A DNA stretch of 64,000 nt from Arthrobacter sp. CJ23 (GTDB lineage: Bacteria; Actinomycetota; Actinomycetes; Actinomycetales; Micrococcaceae), in NCBI RefSeq assembly GCF_024741795.1, contig NZ_CP102950.1:2294001-2358000 (forward strand). The letters are read 5' to 3'. The notes beneath the pieces were generated by a model. The model was given only the letters and a program-made list of their open reading frames with translations. It had not been told where the DNA came from and did no database searches. Both the position numbers and the translations under genes were made by a program. Positions 1 through 8,527 of this stretch are shown here, one piece after another (within the stretch, counting starts at the first letter, position 1; each line of letters starts with the position of its first letter).

Positions 1-128
1 CCGTACTTCGGGAAGTAGCCCCCTGCACTCCCCAGGCTCTGGCGGACAGGCTCTGGCCGATACGTCCATTCGGGAGAATAATCAGCAGTGTGACTGCGTG
101 GTCATGATCCGGCAGAGGCGGGGCTGTC

Positions 129-1118
129 ATGAAGAGCCGAACGCGAAAGAGTGTCATCGGACGCTTGCTCGTCCTTCTCCTGGTGGCGTGGCTCTCCGGC
201 TGCGCCGCTCCCGCGCCTCCTGCCGATTCTGCCGCGGGCGGTGCCCCGCCATCCGGCGCCGCTGCGGGGTCCGATCCCACCGCGGCCCAGCCTGCCGGTC
301 CGGCGGGCCCGGGCGCTCCGAAAGCAGACGCCCCGGTGCTCCGCTGGGTTCCCATCGGGCCCGTTGGCCCCTCGGATCCCACTGCCGGCCAACGGTATCT
401 CCTGCTCCAGCAGCGGCAATGCGATGCCCTCGAACAAAGCCTGCAGGGCGCGGACGACGCAGAGCCCTGGAAGGCTGCGGCCGCCGTCTGCCGTGCCCTG
501 CAAAGCGGCGCGCAACGTGACTGGGACACCGCAGGGGCGGCCGTCGCCGCTGCCCCGTCCGTGACGGATGCATCATGCCTGGAACGCACCGTCGCAACCG
601 TCTCCGCCGCCGTCGTCGCCTACCACCGGGCCCATCCGGGCCTGGCGCTTACCCCGGAACCCGGCACGGGTGAAGCCTGCCCCCGGCATCTGAGCGGCCT
701 CACCGTGGTGGACGCGGGGCTGAAGCCGGTCCCCGGATTGTCCCGCCCCTCAGGCCCCAGCTCGGGCGGCACCGTGGTCCGCCTGGACGGCTACTACGTG
801 CGGGTTGACGAAGTGAAGGTCGACGGCGAGACGGCCTTCCTGGAGCGCCCCTCCGGCGGCGGGGACTACGAAACCCTCTACCTGACGATGCCCCCGGCCG
901 AAGGCAAGGAGTCGATCCGGATCACCATCACGGACACGCTCGAAGTGCGGGGCTCCGCAACATTCTTCTACGACGACACCACGCCCACCACCAAGCCGCC
1001 GGAGACCACGGGTACGGCAGGCCCGGCGGGCACCCCGCCCGATGGGCCCGGTGAAACGGGCACATCAAGCGGCACCGCAGGCCCCACTGAAACGGCCACA
1101 GACACGGCCACGCCGTGA
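129..1118 (+). CDS. Putative secreted lipoprotein with IPT/TIG-like domain
   Basis: A 329-residue protein that I do not recognise as a named family. Residues 1-26 form a lipoprotein signal: basic MKSRTRK, a hydrophobic stretch, then the lipobox LSGC, so Cys25 would be lipidated and the protein held on the outer face of the membrane. A Pro/Ala/Gly-rich linker follows. The middle is a helical, Cys-containing region. Around residues 215-280 the pattern GGTVVRLDGYYV...DGETAF resembles the opening strands of an IPT/TIG immunoglobulin-like fold. The last 45 residues are a Thr/Pro/Gly tail, typical of a cell-wall spacer. The ATG at 129 is preceded by GGCGGGG. Its stop overlaps the GTG of the next gene (GTGA), so the two are probably co-translated. 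The function is unknown. Confidence 0.75.
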   Translation: MKSRTRKSVIGRLLVLLLVAWLSGCAAPAPPADSAAGGAPPSGAAAGSDPTAAQPAGPAGPGAPKADAPVLRWVPIGPVGPSDPTAGQRYLLLQQRQCDALEQSLQGADDAEPWKAAAAVCRALQSGAQRDWDTAGAAVAAAPSVTDASCLERTVATVSAAVVAYHRAHPGLALTPEPGTGEACPRHLSGLTVVDAGLKPVPGLSRPSGPSSGGTVVRLDGYYVRVDEVKVDGETAFLERPSGGGDYETLYLTMPPAEGKESIRITITDTLEVRGSATFFYDDTTPTTKPPETTGTAGPAGTPPDGPGETGTSSGTAGPTETATDTATP

Positions 1119-2035
1119 ACCAGGCGGCTGCCGAACCGGAGACCGCAAGCCAGGACCGGAGCCTGGCGGATTCGCGCTGGCAACGGACCCTCGACGTCCT
1201 CTCCGTCATTGGCCCGCCGTTGACGGTTGCCACCGCACTGCTCGTCTATTTCGGCTGGGCCCGCACCGATGCGCAGGCCAAGTCCATGGGGCTGGACGTC
1301 AGCCTGTTCGGCTTCACGGTGCAGGACTTCATCCTGCGCAGCATCCAGTCGCTGTTCCAGCCGTTGGCATGGCTGGCCGTCATCGGGCTGCTGTGGCTCA
1401 TGGCGGACCGCGCCGTGGAACGGATGCTCGGCACTCCGCGGTTCCGCACCATTGTCCGCAGGGCCGCGACGGCGGTGCTCGCCGCCGGATTCCTTTTCGC
1501 CGCCGTCATGTGGACTGTCATCGTCACGCAGCCCGGGCGGATCCTGCTCTATGTGCCGTTCCTGATCGCCGGCGGGCTGGTGTTCGGCGCCTGGGGGCTC
1601 AGCCTCAGGCGCCGCTCCGCCGTCCCGGGGCGCAGCCTGCGGATGACCCCGCGCGGGCTGGAACGGTCGTTCGTCTTCGTGTTGGTCACCCTGCTGCTGT
1701 TCTGGGGGACCTCCGACTATGCCCAGGCCCTGGGCCGCGGGGCAGCCCTCGACTACCAGGAACGCTCGCACCTGCTGCCCACCGCCGTCGTCTACAGCAA
1801 GGAGAGGCTCGCCGTCACGGCACCGAACGTGCGCGAGGAAAACGTACGCGGGGAGGAGGCTGCCGGCAGCACCGCCCAGCCGCTGTACCGCTACACCGGG
1901 CTGCGGCTGCTCCTGGTGAGCGGAGGGCGGATCTTCCTCCTGAACGACGGCTGGACCCTCAAACAGGGCCGCGTGGTTGTACTGCCCGACGACGACAGCG
2001 TCCGCGTGGAGTATGGGAACCCGGCCGCGGACTGA
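1115..2035 (+). CDS. Polytopic membrane protein of unknown function
   Basis: A 306-residue protein starting at GTG 1115, which overlaps the stop of the upstream lipoprotein gene by 4 bp. After a soluble N-terminal stretch there are about five hydrophobic segments, near residues 25-45, 70-95, 110-135, 140-160 and 185-205. A hydrophilic C-terminal domain of about 95 residues follows. No catalytic motif is visible. The tight coupling to a surface lipoprotein suggests a two-component membrane assembly, but that is inference. I do not recognise the family. Confidence 0.7.
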   Translation: MNQAAAEPETASQDRSLADSRWQRTLDVLSVIGPPLTVATALLVYFGWARTDAQAKSMGLDVSLFGFTVQDFILRSIQSLFQPLAWLAVIGLLWLMADRAVERMLGTPRFRTIVRRAATAVLAAGFLFAAVMWTVIVTQPGRILLYVPFLIAGGLVFGAWGLSLRRRSAVPGRSLRMTPRGLERSFVFVLVTLLLFWGTSDYAQALGRGAALDYQERSHLLPTAVVYSKERLAVTAPNVREENVRGEEAAGSTAQPLYRYTGLRLLLVSGGRIFLLNDGWTLKQGRVVVLPDDDSVRVEYGNPAAD

Positions 2036-2036
2036 C

Positions 2037-2048
2037 TATTCTGGCCCC
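2037..2048 (+). promoter_or_regulatory. Leaderless -10 of the DHFR-fold gene
   Basis: TATTCT at 2037-2042 lies two bases after the upstream stop codon and six bases before the ATG at 2049. There is no room for a 5' UTR with a ribosome binding site, so transcription should start at the A of the ATG. Confidence 0.5.
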
Positions 2049-2600
2049 ATGTCGATCTTCCAGTACTACGTGGCCTCCACCATCGACGGCTTCATCGCTT
2101 CCGAGGACGACGACCTCGGCTGGCTGCTCCAGTTCGACCATGTGGAGGGCGTCAACGAAAGCTACGAGAACTTCATGGCCGGCGTCGGCTGCATCGCCAT
2201 GGGCGGCCACACCTACCGCTGGCTCATGGAACACGAGGCCGGGAAATGGCCGTACCAGGGCATCCCGTGTTGGATCTTCACCCACCACGAACATGCGGCC
2301 CCTGCGGGCTCGGACGTCACGTTCGTCCGTGGCGACGTCCGCGAGTTCGCCCCTGACCTGCTGGCGGACGCCGGCGCGAAGAACGTGTGGCTCGTTGGCG
2401 GCGGCGATCTCGTGGCGCAGTTTGCCAACGCCGGGCTGCTGCACGAAATGATCGTCACCATCATCCCGGTGGTGCTGGGGTCCGGGAAGCGGCTGCTGCC
2501 GCTGGACGGCCCGACGGCGCCGCTGGAGTTGCTGTCCTCGCGCACCGTTGGTGGTGCTGCGGTGGAGCTGCACTACCGCCTGCCGGGCAAGCCCGGCTGA
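2049..2600 (+). CDS. Dihydrofolate reductase family protein (RibD C-terminal fold)
   Basis: A 183-residue protein of the RibD_C/bacterial DHFR-like family, which are NAD(P)H-dependent reductases; the substrate is not predictable. The family start (MSIFQYYVASTIDGFIA) is clear: a first strand followed by DGF. MGGHTYRWL at about residue 45, the WLVGGGDLVAQF nucleotide loop near 117 and VTIIPVVLGSGKRLL near 137 are the usual landmarks. The ATG at 2049 is chosen because it begins the conserved first strand and sits six bases after a -10 hexamer. An upstream in-frame ATG would add only non-conserved residues that overlap the preceding gene. Confidence 0.85.
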   Translation: MSIFQYYVASTIDGFIASEDDDLGWLLQFDHVEGVNESYENFMAGVGCIAMGGHTYRWLMEHEAGKWPYQGIPCWIFTHHEHAAPAGSDVTFVRGDVREFAPDLLADAGAKNVWLVGGGDLVAQFANAGLLHEMIVTIIPVVLGSGKRLLPLDGPTAPLELLSSRTVGGAAVELHYRLPGKPG

Positions 2601-2634
2601 TGCGCGGAAGCGCCGGTTCCCCCAACCCGCTGGT

Positions 2635-3099
2635 CTAGGGGCGGTTGTCCCGGATCATGTTGGTGATCCGCACCGTGGAGAGCCGCCTGCCCTGTTCGTC
2701 GGTGATCACGATCTCGTGGGTGGCCAGCGTGCCGCCCAGGTGGATCGCGGTGCAGGTGCCGGTCACGGATCCGCTGAAGACGGAGCGGTGGTGCGTGGCG
2801 CCCACCTCGATGCCCACGGCATGGCGTCCCGGTCCGGCATGCAGGGCCGAAGCAAAGGAGCCGAGCGTCTCGGCGAGCACCACATGGGCTCCGCCGTGCA
2901 GGATGCCCGCCACCTGGGTGTTGCCTTCCACCGGCATGGTGGCAACGCTCCGCTGCGCAGTGAGCTCCGAGAACCGGATCCCCATCTTGACCACCAGCGG
3001 GCCTACGCCGAAGCGGGACAGCCAGCCGTGCAGTTCCTCGGGAACGCCGGCCTGGTTGAGCTCGTCGACGAACGGGTTCGGCGTGAAATTGTCTACCAT
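2635..3099 (-). CDS. PaaI-family (hotdog-fold) thioesterase
   Basis: A 154-residue hotdog-fold protein. The motif VAGILHGGAHVVLAETLGSF carries the HGG plus acidic residue typical of PaaI/YbdB acyl-CoA thioesterases, which hydrolyse small or aromatic acyl-CoAs such as phenylacetyl- or dihydroxynaphthoyl-CoA. The segment HHRSVFSGSVTGT further on is the usual second strand pair. The start is placed at ATG 3099 (MVDNFTPNPF), where similarity begins. The gene is divergent from polA, with only 19 bp between the two start codons, so their promoters must overlap. The specific substrate is unknown. Confidence 0.85.
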   Translation of the reverse strand: MVDNFTPNPFVDELNQAGVPEELHGWLSRFGVGPLVVKMGIRFSELTAQRSVATMPVEGNTQVAGILHGGAHVVLAETLGSFASALHAGPGRHAVGIEVGATHHRSVFSGSVTGTCTAIHLGGTLATHEIVITDEQGRRLSTVRITNMIRDNRP

Positions 3100-3105
3100 G
3101 CCAAC

Positions 3106-3118
3106 TAGGCTGGCACCT
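3106..3118 (+). promoter_or_regulatory. Leaderless -10 of polA
   Basis: TAGGCT at 3106-3111 is seven bases before GTG 3119. This supports the GTG as the polA start over the in-frame ATG at 3098, which would place the start codon upstream of the hexamer. Confidence 0.45.
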
Positions 3119-5911
3119 GTGAGTGAAACAACCAAACCGGGCCCTGTTCCAGAGGCCACAGTTCCAGCGGCCACAACTGCCATCGCCACGGCACCGACCC
3201 CAAGGGCCACGCCGGCTCCCGCGGAGGTGGGCGGAGGCAGGCCGCGGCTGCTCGTGCTTGACGGCCACTCCATGGCTTTCCGGGCGTTCTACGCCCTGCC
3301 GGCGGAGAATTTCGCCACGTCGTCGGGGCAGCACACCAACGCCGTCCACGGCTTCACCTCCATGCTGATCAACCTCATCAGGGACCAGCAGCCCACACAC
3401 GTGGCCGTTGCCTTCGACGTTTCGGATGACACCACATTCCGCAAGGCCGAGTACAGCGAGTACAAGGCCGGCCGCAACGATACTCCCAACGAGTTCCACG
3501 GCCAGATCGACCTCATCGACCAGGTCATGGGCGCCTGGGGCATCAAGACCATCAAGATGCCCGGCTACGAGGCTGATGACATCCTGGCAACGTTGGCGGC
3601 GCAGGGCGACGCCGCAGGCTTCGAGGTCCTCCTGGTCTCCGGCGACCGGGACACGTTCCAACTCATCAACGACAACGTTCTGGTGCTCTACCCCAAGCAG
3701 GGCGTCAGCAACATCCCGCGCCTGGATGCCGCCGCCATCGAAGAAAAATACTTCGTGTCGCCGTCGCATTACTCGGACCTGGCCGCACTGGTGGGGGAGT
3801 CCGCCGACAACCTGCCCGGGGTCCCCGGCGTCGGCCCCAAGACCGCCGCCAAGTGGATCAACCTCTACGGCGGGCTCGAGGGAATCCTGGAAAACATCGA
3901 TTCCATCGGCGGCAAGGTCGGTGCCGCACTCCGGGACAACCTGGACAGCGTCAAGCGGAACCGCCGCCTGAACCACCTGCTGCGCGATCTTGAGCTCCCC
4001 GTGGGCCTGGCCGAGCTCGCCGAACCCCGGCCGGACCGCCAGGCCGTGGAAGAGCTCTTCGACACCCTCGAATTCAGGACGCTGCGCACCCGGCTCTTCG
4101 CCCTCTACGGGGACGACACCGCCGGTGCGGAACCGGAAACCATCGAGGCTCCGGAATTCGCCACGCTGACGGAGGCAGCCGCGCTGAAGGCCTTCTTCGC
4201 TGCGGGCTCGGGCATGCGCTCGGCCCTCGCCGTCCAGCCGGTGCCGGGACGGATCGGGGAAGACGCTGCGGCGCTGGCCGTGGTCCGCAAGGGCGGCGCC
4301 GCCTACATCGAGCTGCCGGCCCTGGATGCCGCCGCCGAGGCCGTCGTGGCCCACTGGCTGCAGGATCCCGAGGAAGCCAAGGTCATGCACGAGTTCAAGG
4401 CCGGGCTCAAGGCCCTCCACAACCGCGGTCTGGGCCTTGAAGGCGTGGTGGACGATACCGCCATTTCGGGCTACCTGATCCAGCCGGACCGGCGCAGCTA
4501 CGAACTTCCCGAGCTCTCCCAGCACCACCTGAAGATCACGCTGACCACGCCGGCGGCCCAATCGGGCCAGCTGGAACTCGAACTCGGCGGCGACGACGAT
4601 GCGGCGGCCACCGCGCTGGTCCAGCAGGCCGCCGTCGTGCACACCCTCAGCAAGCACTTCGAGCAGGAACTGATCGAGCGCAAGGCCGATGCCCTCCTGA
4701 CCACCCTGGAACTGCCGGTGGCACGCGTCCTGGCCCAGATGGAACTCACCGGCATCGCGGTCTCCATGGACCGCATGAACGAGCAGCTCGCAGATCTCGC
4801 CAAGGTCATCGACAACGCCCAGGAACAGGCCTTCGCCGCCATCGGCCACGAGGTCAACCTCGGCTCGCCCAAGCAGCTGCAGACCGTGCTGTTCGAGGAA
4901 CTGGGCCTGCCCAAGACCAAGAAGATCAAGTCCGGCTACACTACGGACGCCGCCTCGCTGAAGGGGCTGCTGGAGAAGACCGGGCACGAGTTCCTGGTCC
5001 AGCTCATGGCCCACCGCGAATCCTCCAAGCTGGCCCAGATGGTGGAGACGCTGAAGAAGGCCGTGGGCGAGGACGGGCGCATCCACACCACCTACGCCCA
5101 GAACGTGGCCGCCACCGGCCGCATTTCCTCCAACAACCCCAATCTGCAGAACATCCCGGTCCGCAGCGAGGAAGGCCGGCGCGTCCGGGGCATCTTCGTG
5201 GTCAGCGAGGGTTATGAATGCCTGTTGTCCGCCGACTACTCGCAGATTGAAATGCGCATCATGGCGCACCTGTCCGGCGATGCGGGCCTCATCCAGGCGT
5301 ACAAGGACGGCGAGGACCTGCACCGCTTCGTCGGTGCGCACATCTTCAACGTGGCACCGGAAGAAGTCACCAGCGCCATGCGTTCCAAGGTCAAGGCGAT
5401 GTCGTATGGCCTGGCCTACGGTCTGACGTCGTTCGGCCTGTCCAAGCAGCTGGAGATTTCCGTGGATGAGGCACGGACCCTCATGAAGGACTACTTCGAC
5501 CGCTTCGGCGCCGTGCGGGACTACCTGCGCGGTGTGGTGGACCAGGCCCGCGTGGACGGCTTCACGGCCACCATCGAGGGACGCCGGCGCTACCTCCCGG
5601 ACCTGACCAGCACGGACCGGCAGGCCCGCGAAGCTGCCGAACGCATCGCGCTCAATTCGCCGATCCAGGGATCGGCCGCGGACCTCATCAAGCGCGCAAT
5701 GCTTGGCGTCGCCGCCGAGCTGGCCGGCCAAGGACTCAAGTCCCGCATGCTGCTGCAGGTCCATGACGAACTGGTCCTGGAAGTCGCCAACGGTGAACGG
5801 GAGGCCGTGGAGAAGATCGTTGCCGAGCAGATGGGCTCCGCCGCCCAGCTGACCGTCCCGCTCGACGTCCAGATCGGTGTCGGCTCCAGCTGGCACGACG
5901 CCGGTCACTAG
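3119..5911 (+). CDS. polA: DNA polymerase I
   Basis: A 930-residue family A DNA polymerase that fills gaps after excision repair and removes RNA primers. Residues about 40-330 are the 5'-3' exonuclease (RLLVLDGHSMAFRAFYALP, VSGDRDTFQLI and the helix-hairpin-helix GVPGVGPKTAAKWI). The middle region keeps the 3'-5' exonuclease fold (DDTAISGYLIQPDRR) but lacks the DxE metal site, so proofreading is probably absent, as in other actinobacterial PolA. The polymerase domain shows motif A (DYSQIEMRIMAHLSGD), the finger helix (RSKVKAMSYGLAYGL) and motif C (LQVHDELVLEV). GTG 3119 is preferred because a -10 hexamer ends seven bases upstream; ATG 3098 would add seven residues. A terminator follows. Confidence 0.96.
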   Translation: MSETTKPGPVPEATVPAATTAIATAPTPRATPAPAEVGGGRPRLLVLDGHSMAFRAFYALPAENFATSSGQHTNAVHGFTSMLINLIRDQQPTHVAVAFDVSDDTTFRKAEYSEYKAGRNDTPNEFHGQIDLIDQVMGAWGIKTIKMPGYEADDILATLAAQGDAAGFEVLLVSGDRDTFQLINDNVLVLYPKQGVSNIPRLDAAAIEEKYFVSPSHYSDLAALVGESADNLPGVPGVGPKTAAKWINLYGGLEGILENIDSIGGKVGAALRDNLDSVKRNRRLNHLLRDLELPVGLAELAEPRPDRQAVEELFDTLEFRTLRTRLFALYGDDTAGAEPETIEAPEFATLTEAAALKAFFAAGSGMRSALAVQPVPGRIGEDAAALAVVRKGGAAYIELPALDAAAEAVVAHWLQDPEEAKVMHEFKAGLKALHNRGLGLEGVVDDTAISGYLIQPDRRSYELPELSQHHLKITLTTPAAQSGQLELELGGDDDAAATALVQQAAVVHTLSKHFEQELIERKADALLTTLELPVARVLAQMELTGIAVSMDRMNEQLADLAKVIDNAQEQAFAAIGHEVNLGSPKQLQTVLFEELGLPKTKKIKSGYTTDAASLKGLLEKTGHEFLVQLMAHRESSKLAQMVETLKKAVGEDGRIHTTYAQNVAATGRISSNNPNLQNIPVRSEEGRRVRGIFVVSEGYECLLSADYSQIEMRIMAHLSGDAGLIQAYKDGEDLHRFVGAHIFNVAPEEVTSAMRSKVKAMSYGLAYGLTSFGLSKQLEISVDEARTLMKDYFDRFGAVRDYLRGVVDQARVDGFTATIEGRRRYLPDLTSTDRQAREAAERIALNSPIQGSAADLIKRAMLGVAAELAGQGLKSRMLLQVHDELVLEVANGEREAVEKIVAEQMGSAAQLTVPLDVQIGVGSSWHDAGH

Positions 5912-5941
5912 CCCCGGAGCCAAGATCCACAGGATCACTGG

Positions 5942-5975
5942 AAGGCGCGCCGCCCAGATGGTGGCGCGCCTTTCG
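5942..5975 (+). terminator. Probable polA terminator
   Basis: A ten-base stem AAGGCGCGCC (5942-5951) pairs with GGCGCGCCTT (5963-5972) across an 11-base loop, 30 bp after the polA stop. The T-tract is short (TTT then C). Confidence 0.6.
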
Positions 5976-5984
5976 GCGTCTGGC

Positions 5985-5997
5985 TAGGCTCGGGGGC
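5985..5997 (+). promoter_or_regulatory. Leaderless -10 of the Eis-like gene
   Basis: TAGGCT at 5985-5990 is seven bases before GTG 5998. The run of five G between them is a possible but poorly spaced Shine-Dalgarno sequence. Confidence 0.45.
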
Positions 5998-7314
5998 GTG
6001 GCTGATCCCAATGTAAGAAACTCCGAGAAATATATTGTCCAGCGCTTCCTTGCCGTAGACGACCAGGAGAACCCTGCCTACGACCGTTGCTCCACGTGGG
6101 TCCAGGCTGTTGCCCACGGCTTCCACCAAGAACGCCGCAACGCCGAATACCTTGCCAAGACCCTGACCGCCTACCGGATCGACAATCGCGAGCTGACCGG
6201 CGTGTACGTCAACGGAGGCGTGCCGGAACACTCCCTGGGGGCTGAAGTCCCCGTGGCGACCTATGCCACCATGCGCAAAGCCTTGAACATTGGCTTCGGG
6301 CGGCAGCTGGAATCCAACCTGGTGACTGCGGTGACAGTCCGTGGCACGCATCGCCGCAACGGAATCCTGCGTGGCATGATCACGGCAGATCTCGCCGGCG
6401 CCAAGGACGATGGCCTCGCCATGGCGGCACTTACGGCATCGGAGGGTTCCATCTATGGCCGCTTCGGTTTTGGAGTGGCCACGTTTGAGCGCAGCATAAA
6501 AGTGGATACCGGTCCACGGTTCCGACTTAAGGGACTGGCGAGCGGCACGGTCGAAGTCGCCGACCCGGCGGCGCTGCTTGAGCTGGCTCCGACGATCTTC
6601 GAACGCGTGCAGCACGTCAGCCCCGGATCCATGGAGCGGCAGGAGTACTACCGGCTGCTGGCATCAGGCTCGATAGGCCACGACGGCAAGCCGGACGCCG
6701 GTGTCCGCAGCGCACTGCACTACGACGCCTCCGGCATTGCGGATGGCTACGTCTCGTACCGCTTCAAGGGGTGGGATACAAAGCCCTACACCATGGAAAT
6801 CGTGGACCTGGTGGCAGCGACGAATGCGGCCTACTTGGACCTCTGGCGGTTCCTGGGCAGCATCGACCTCATTGATCAGGTCACCTGGGCGGAAGCTCCC
6901 GTGGATGACCCCCTGACGTGGGCGCTTGAGGACCCGCGGTGTATCGACTCCTCGGATGTGCGGGACATGCTCTGGCTGCGGATACTCGACGCCCCCGCGG
7001 CTCTGTCTGCACGGCACTATCCAATTGCCCGCCGTCTCGTCCTGGGCGTCAGGGATTCACTGGGCTTGGCGGGCGGCACCTGGGTTCTGGAGTCCGACGA
7101 CGACGGTGCTGCTGCCGTCGTCGAGGCAGCACCCGGCGCGACGCCTGACCTGGACATGGACGTCACAGACCTCGGCTCGATATACCTCGGAGCCGTGTCG
7201 CCGGTTACGCTTGCTGCGGCTGGGCGGATCCATGAACACCGGCCAGGCGCTGCTTTTGAGGCTCAGCAGATGTTCGCCGTCGAGCGATCGGCTCATTGCC
7301 TCACGCACTTCTAG
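5998..7314 (+). CDS. Eis-like GNAT family N-acetyltransferase
   Basis: A 438-residue protein with the three-part build of Eis (enhanced intracellular survival) acetyltransferases: an N-terminal GNAT domain, a second GNAT-like domain and a C-terminal sterol-carrier-like domain. RNGILRGMI near residue 120 is the acetyl-CoA binding turn. SEGSIYGRFGFGVAT near 150 matches the segment carrying the catalytic Tyr of Eis. The protein ends in Phe, as Eis does, where the terminal carboxylate acts as the general base. Eis enzymes acetylate amines on aminoglycosides and on protein lysines; the substrate here is unknown. It stands alone between polA and a deacetylase gene. Confidence 0.85.
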   Translation: MADPNVRNSEKYIVQRFLAVDDQENPAYDRCSTWVQAVAHGFHQERRNAEYLAKTLTAYRIDNRELTGVYVNGGVPEHSLGAEVPVATYATMRKALNIGFGRQLESNLVTAVTVRGTHRRNGILRGMITADLAGAKDDGLAMAALTASEGSIYGRFGFGVATFERSIKVDTGPRFRLKGLASGTVEVADPAALLELAPTIFERVQHVSPGSMERQEYYRLLASGSIGHDGKPDAGVRSALHYDASGIADGYVSYRFKGWDTKPYTMEIVDLVAATNAAYLDLWRFLGSIDLIDQVTWAEAPVDDPLTWALEDPRCIDSSDVRDMLWLRILDAPAALSARHYPIARRLVLGVRDSLGLAGGTWVLESDDDGAAAVVEAAPGATPDLDMDVTDLGSIYLGAVSPVTLAAAGRIHEHRPGAAFEAQQMFAVERSAHCLTHF

Positions 7315-7355
7315 CCACAACTTCACACGCTTCACACATATAGACAGGGACATCC

Positions 7356-8360
7356 ATGGGGGATTCCAAGCGGCGGCTGCTGGCCGGCCGGCGATCAGTG
7401 CTGCTTGGAACGGCGGGCCTTGCGTCCGCCGCCCTGGCGGCGTGCGCAACTACTGAAAGCGTGGGCCAATCCACAACGAGTCCGGCGTCAACTGCACTTC
7501 CTTCCAGCGCTCCTGCAATTCCTTCAGCAGGGCCGGCCGCGCCGCCGCCACCTATCGAGGCGCTGTCCAGCCAGCAGGCCGCCGCTGCCCAGCAGTCTAG
7601 GGCGGGAAACCAAGCGGGAGCACCGCCGTCGAACGTTTCGTCCGGACTCGCCGCGCTGCCGGACAAAGAGCAGATCATCGCCGAATTCGGGGGACTGCGG
7701 CCCAAGGAATGGGGGCTGCACGTCACGGGCGTCGTGAACGGTTCGGCCTCCCGCCATGCCGCGCTGACCTTTGATGCCTGCGGCGGGCCCGGCGGAACGG
7801 GCTGTGGTCAGCAACTCCTGGCAACCCTGCGGTCCCTGAACGTGCCCGCCACGCTGTTCATGAACCAGCGCTGGATCCAGGCCAACCCGGGGCTGGCCGC
7901 GGAGCTCGCGGCCGATCCGCTTTTCGAGCTGGCGAACCACGGCTCCCAGCACCGGCCCCTGTCCGTGGCCGGCCAGGCCGCCTACGGCATTCCCGGAACC
8001 GCCGGCGTCGGCGCCGTCTACGACGAGATCATGGGCAACCAGCCGGTCCTTGGACAGCTGACCGGCAAGGCGGCACGCTTTTTCCGCCCGGGCACGGCCT
8101 TCTATGACGAGGTGACGGCTGCCATCACGCGCAGGCTGGGACTGCTGCCGGTCAACTTCACCATCAACGGCGACGCCGGTGCCAGCTATCCTGCCGGAGC
8201 AGTCGCCGCCGAGGTGGGGCGGACCGGGGCGGGGGACATCGTGATCTCGCATTTCAACAAGCCCGGCAGCGGGACCGCGGCGGGATATGCCAAGGCCCTG
8301 CCACGGCTTCTGGACCACGGCGTGACGTTCGCCCACCTGGGTGATGTCCTGCCGCTTTGA
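7356..8360 (+). CDS. Secreted polysaccharide deacetylase, Tat-type lipoprotein
   Basis: A 334-residue extracytoplasmic carbohydrate deacetylase (NodB fold, carbohydrate esterase family 4-like). The N-terminus has the twin-arginine segment RRSVLLGTAG, then a hydrophobic stretch and the lipobox LAAC at about residue 30, predicting Tat export and lipid anchoring. A Ser/Ala/Pro-rich linker runs to about residue 100. The catalytic domain carries HAALTFDACGG (the metal-binding Asp region) and the His-X3-His pair in NHGSQHRPL. FRPGTAFYDEV and ISHFNKPGSGTAAGYAKALP match later motifs. Likely substrates are peptidoglycan or other N-acetylated glycans. AGGGA lies five bases before the ATG. Confidence 0.85.
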   Translation: MGDSKRRLLAGRRSVLLGTAGLASAALAACATTESVGQSTTSPASTALPSSAPAIPSAGPAAPPPPIEALSSQQAAAAQQSRAGNQAGAPPSNVSSGLAALPDKEQIIAEFGGLRPKEWGLHVTGVVNGSASRHAALTFDACGGPGGTGCGQQLLATLRSLNVPATLFMNQRWIQANPGLAAELAADPLFELANHGSQHRPLSVAGQAAYGIPGTAGVGAVYDEIMGNQPVLGQLTGKAARFFRPGTAFYDEVTAAITRRLGLLPVNFTINGDAGASYPAGAVAAEVGRTGAGDIVISHFNKPGSGTAAGYAKALPRLLDHGVTFAHLGDVLPL

Positions 8361-8386
8361 CCCTCGTTGGCGGGAGCGACTAGAAT
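8357..8386 (+). promoter_or_regulatory. Promoter of rpsA
   Basis: TTGACC (8357-8362), an 18-base spacer and TAGAAT (8381-8386) form a good housekeeping-sigma promoter. The -35 overlaps the stop codon of the deacetylase gene. Transcription from about 8393 would give rpsA a leader of roughly 135 nt, which contains short inverted repeats at 8461-8492 (CCCGGATCCGGG and TCAGGCGGTTTGCCTGA). Confidence 0.7.
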
Positions 8387-8527
8387 AAACGGGCGCGTAC
8401 TAGGTGCGCGTAAATTTACAATCCACAATTCAGGATGACCCGGCGACTTGCCGTGTCCTGCGGCCCGGATCCGGGCTTCAGGCGGTTTGCCTGACCGATA
8501 CTCTATCCACAACGGAGCCCCTACTAC

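Noticed and set aside
1..128. Promoter or terminator in the first 128 bases
   Set aside because: Only a small TACTT-CGGG-AAGTA hairpin and an AATAAT with no -35 are visible. The upstream gene is outside the window, so neither can be supported.
2573..5938. A 1121-codon frame on the minus strand, antisense to polA
   Set aside because: It is the shadow of polA codon bias. No family motif is present, and polA on the other strand is unambiguous.
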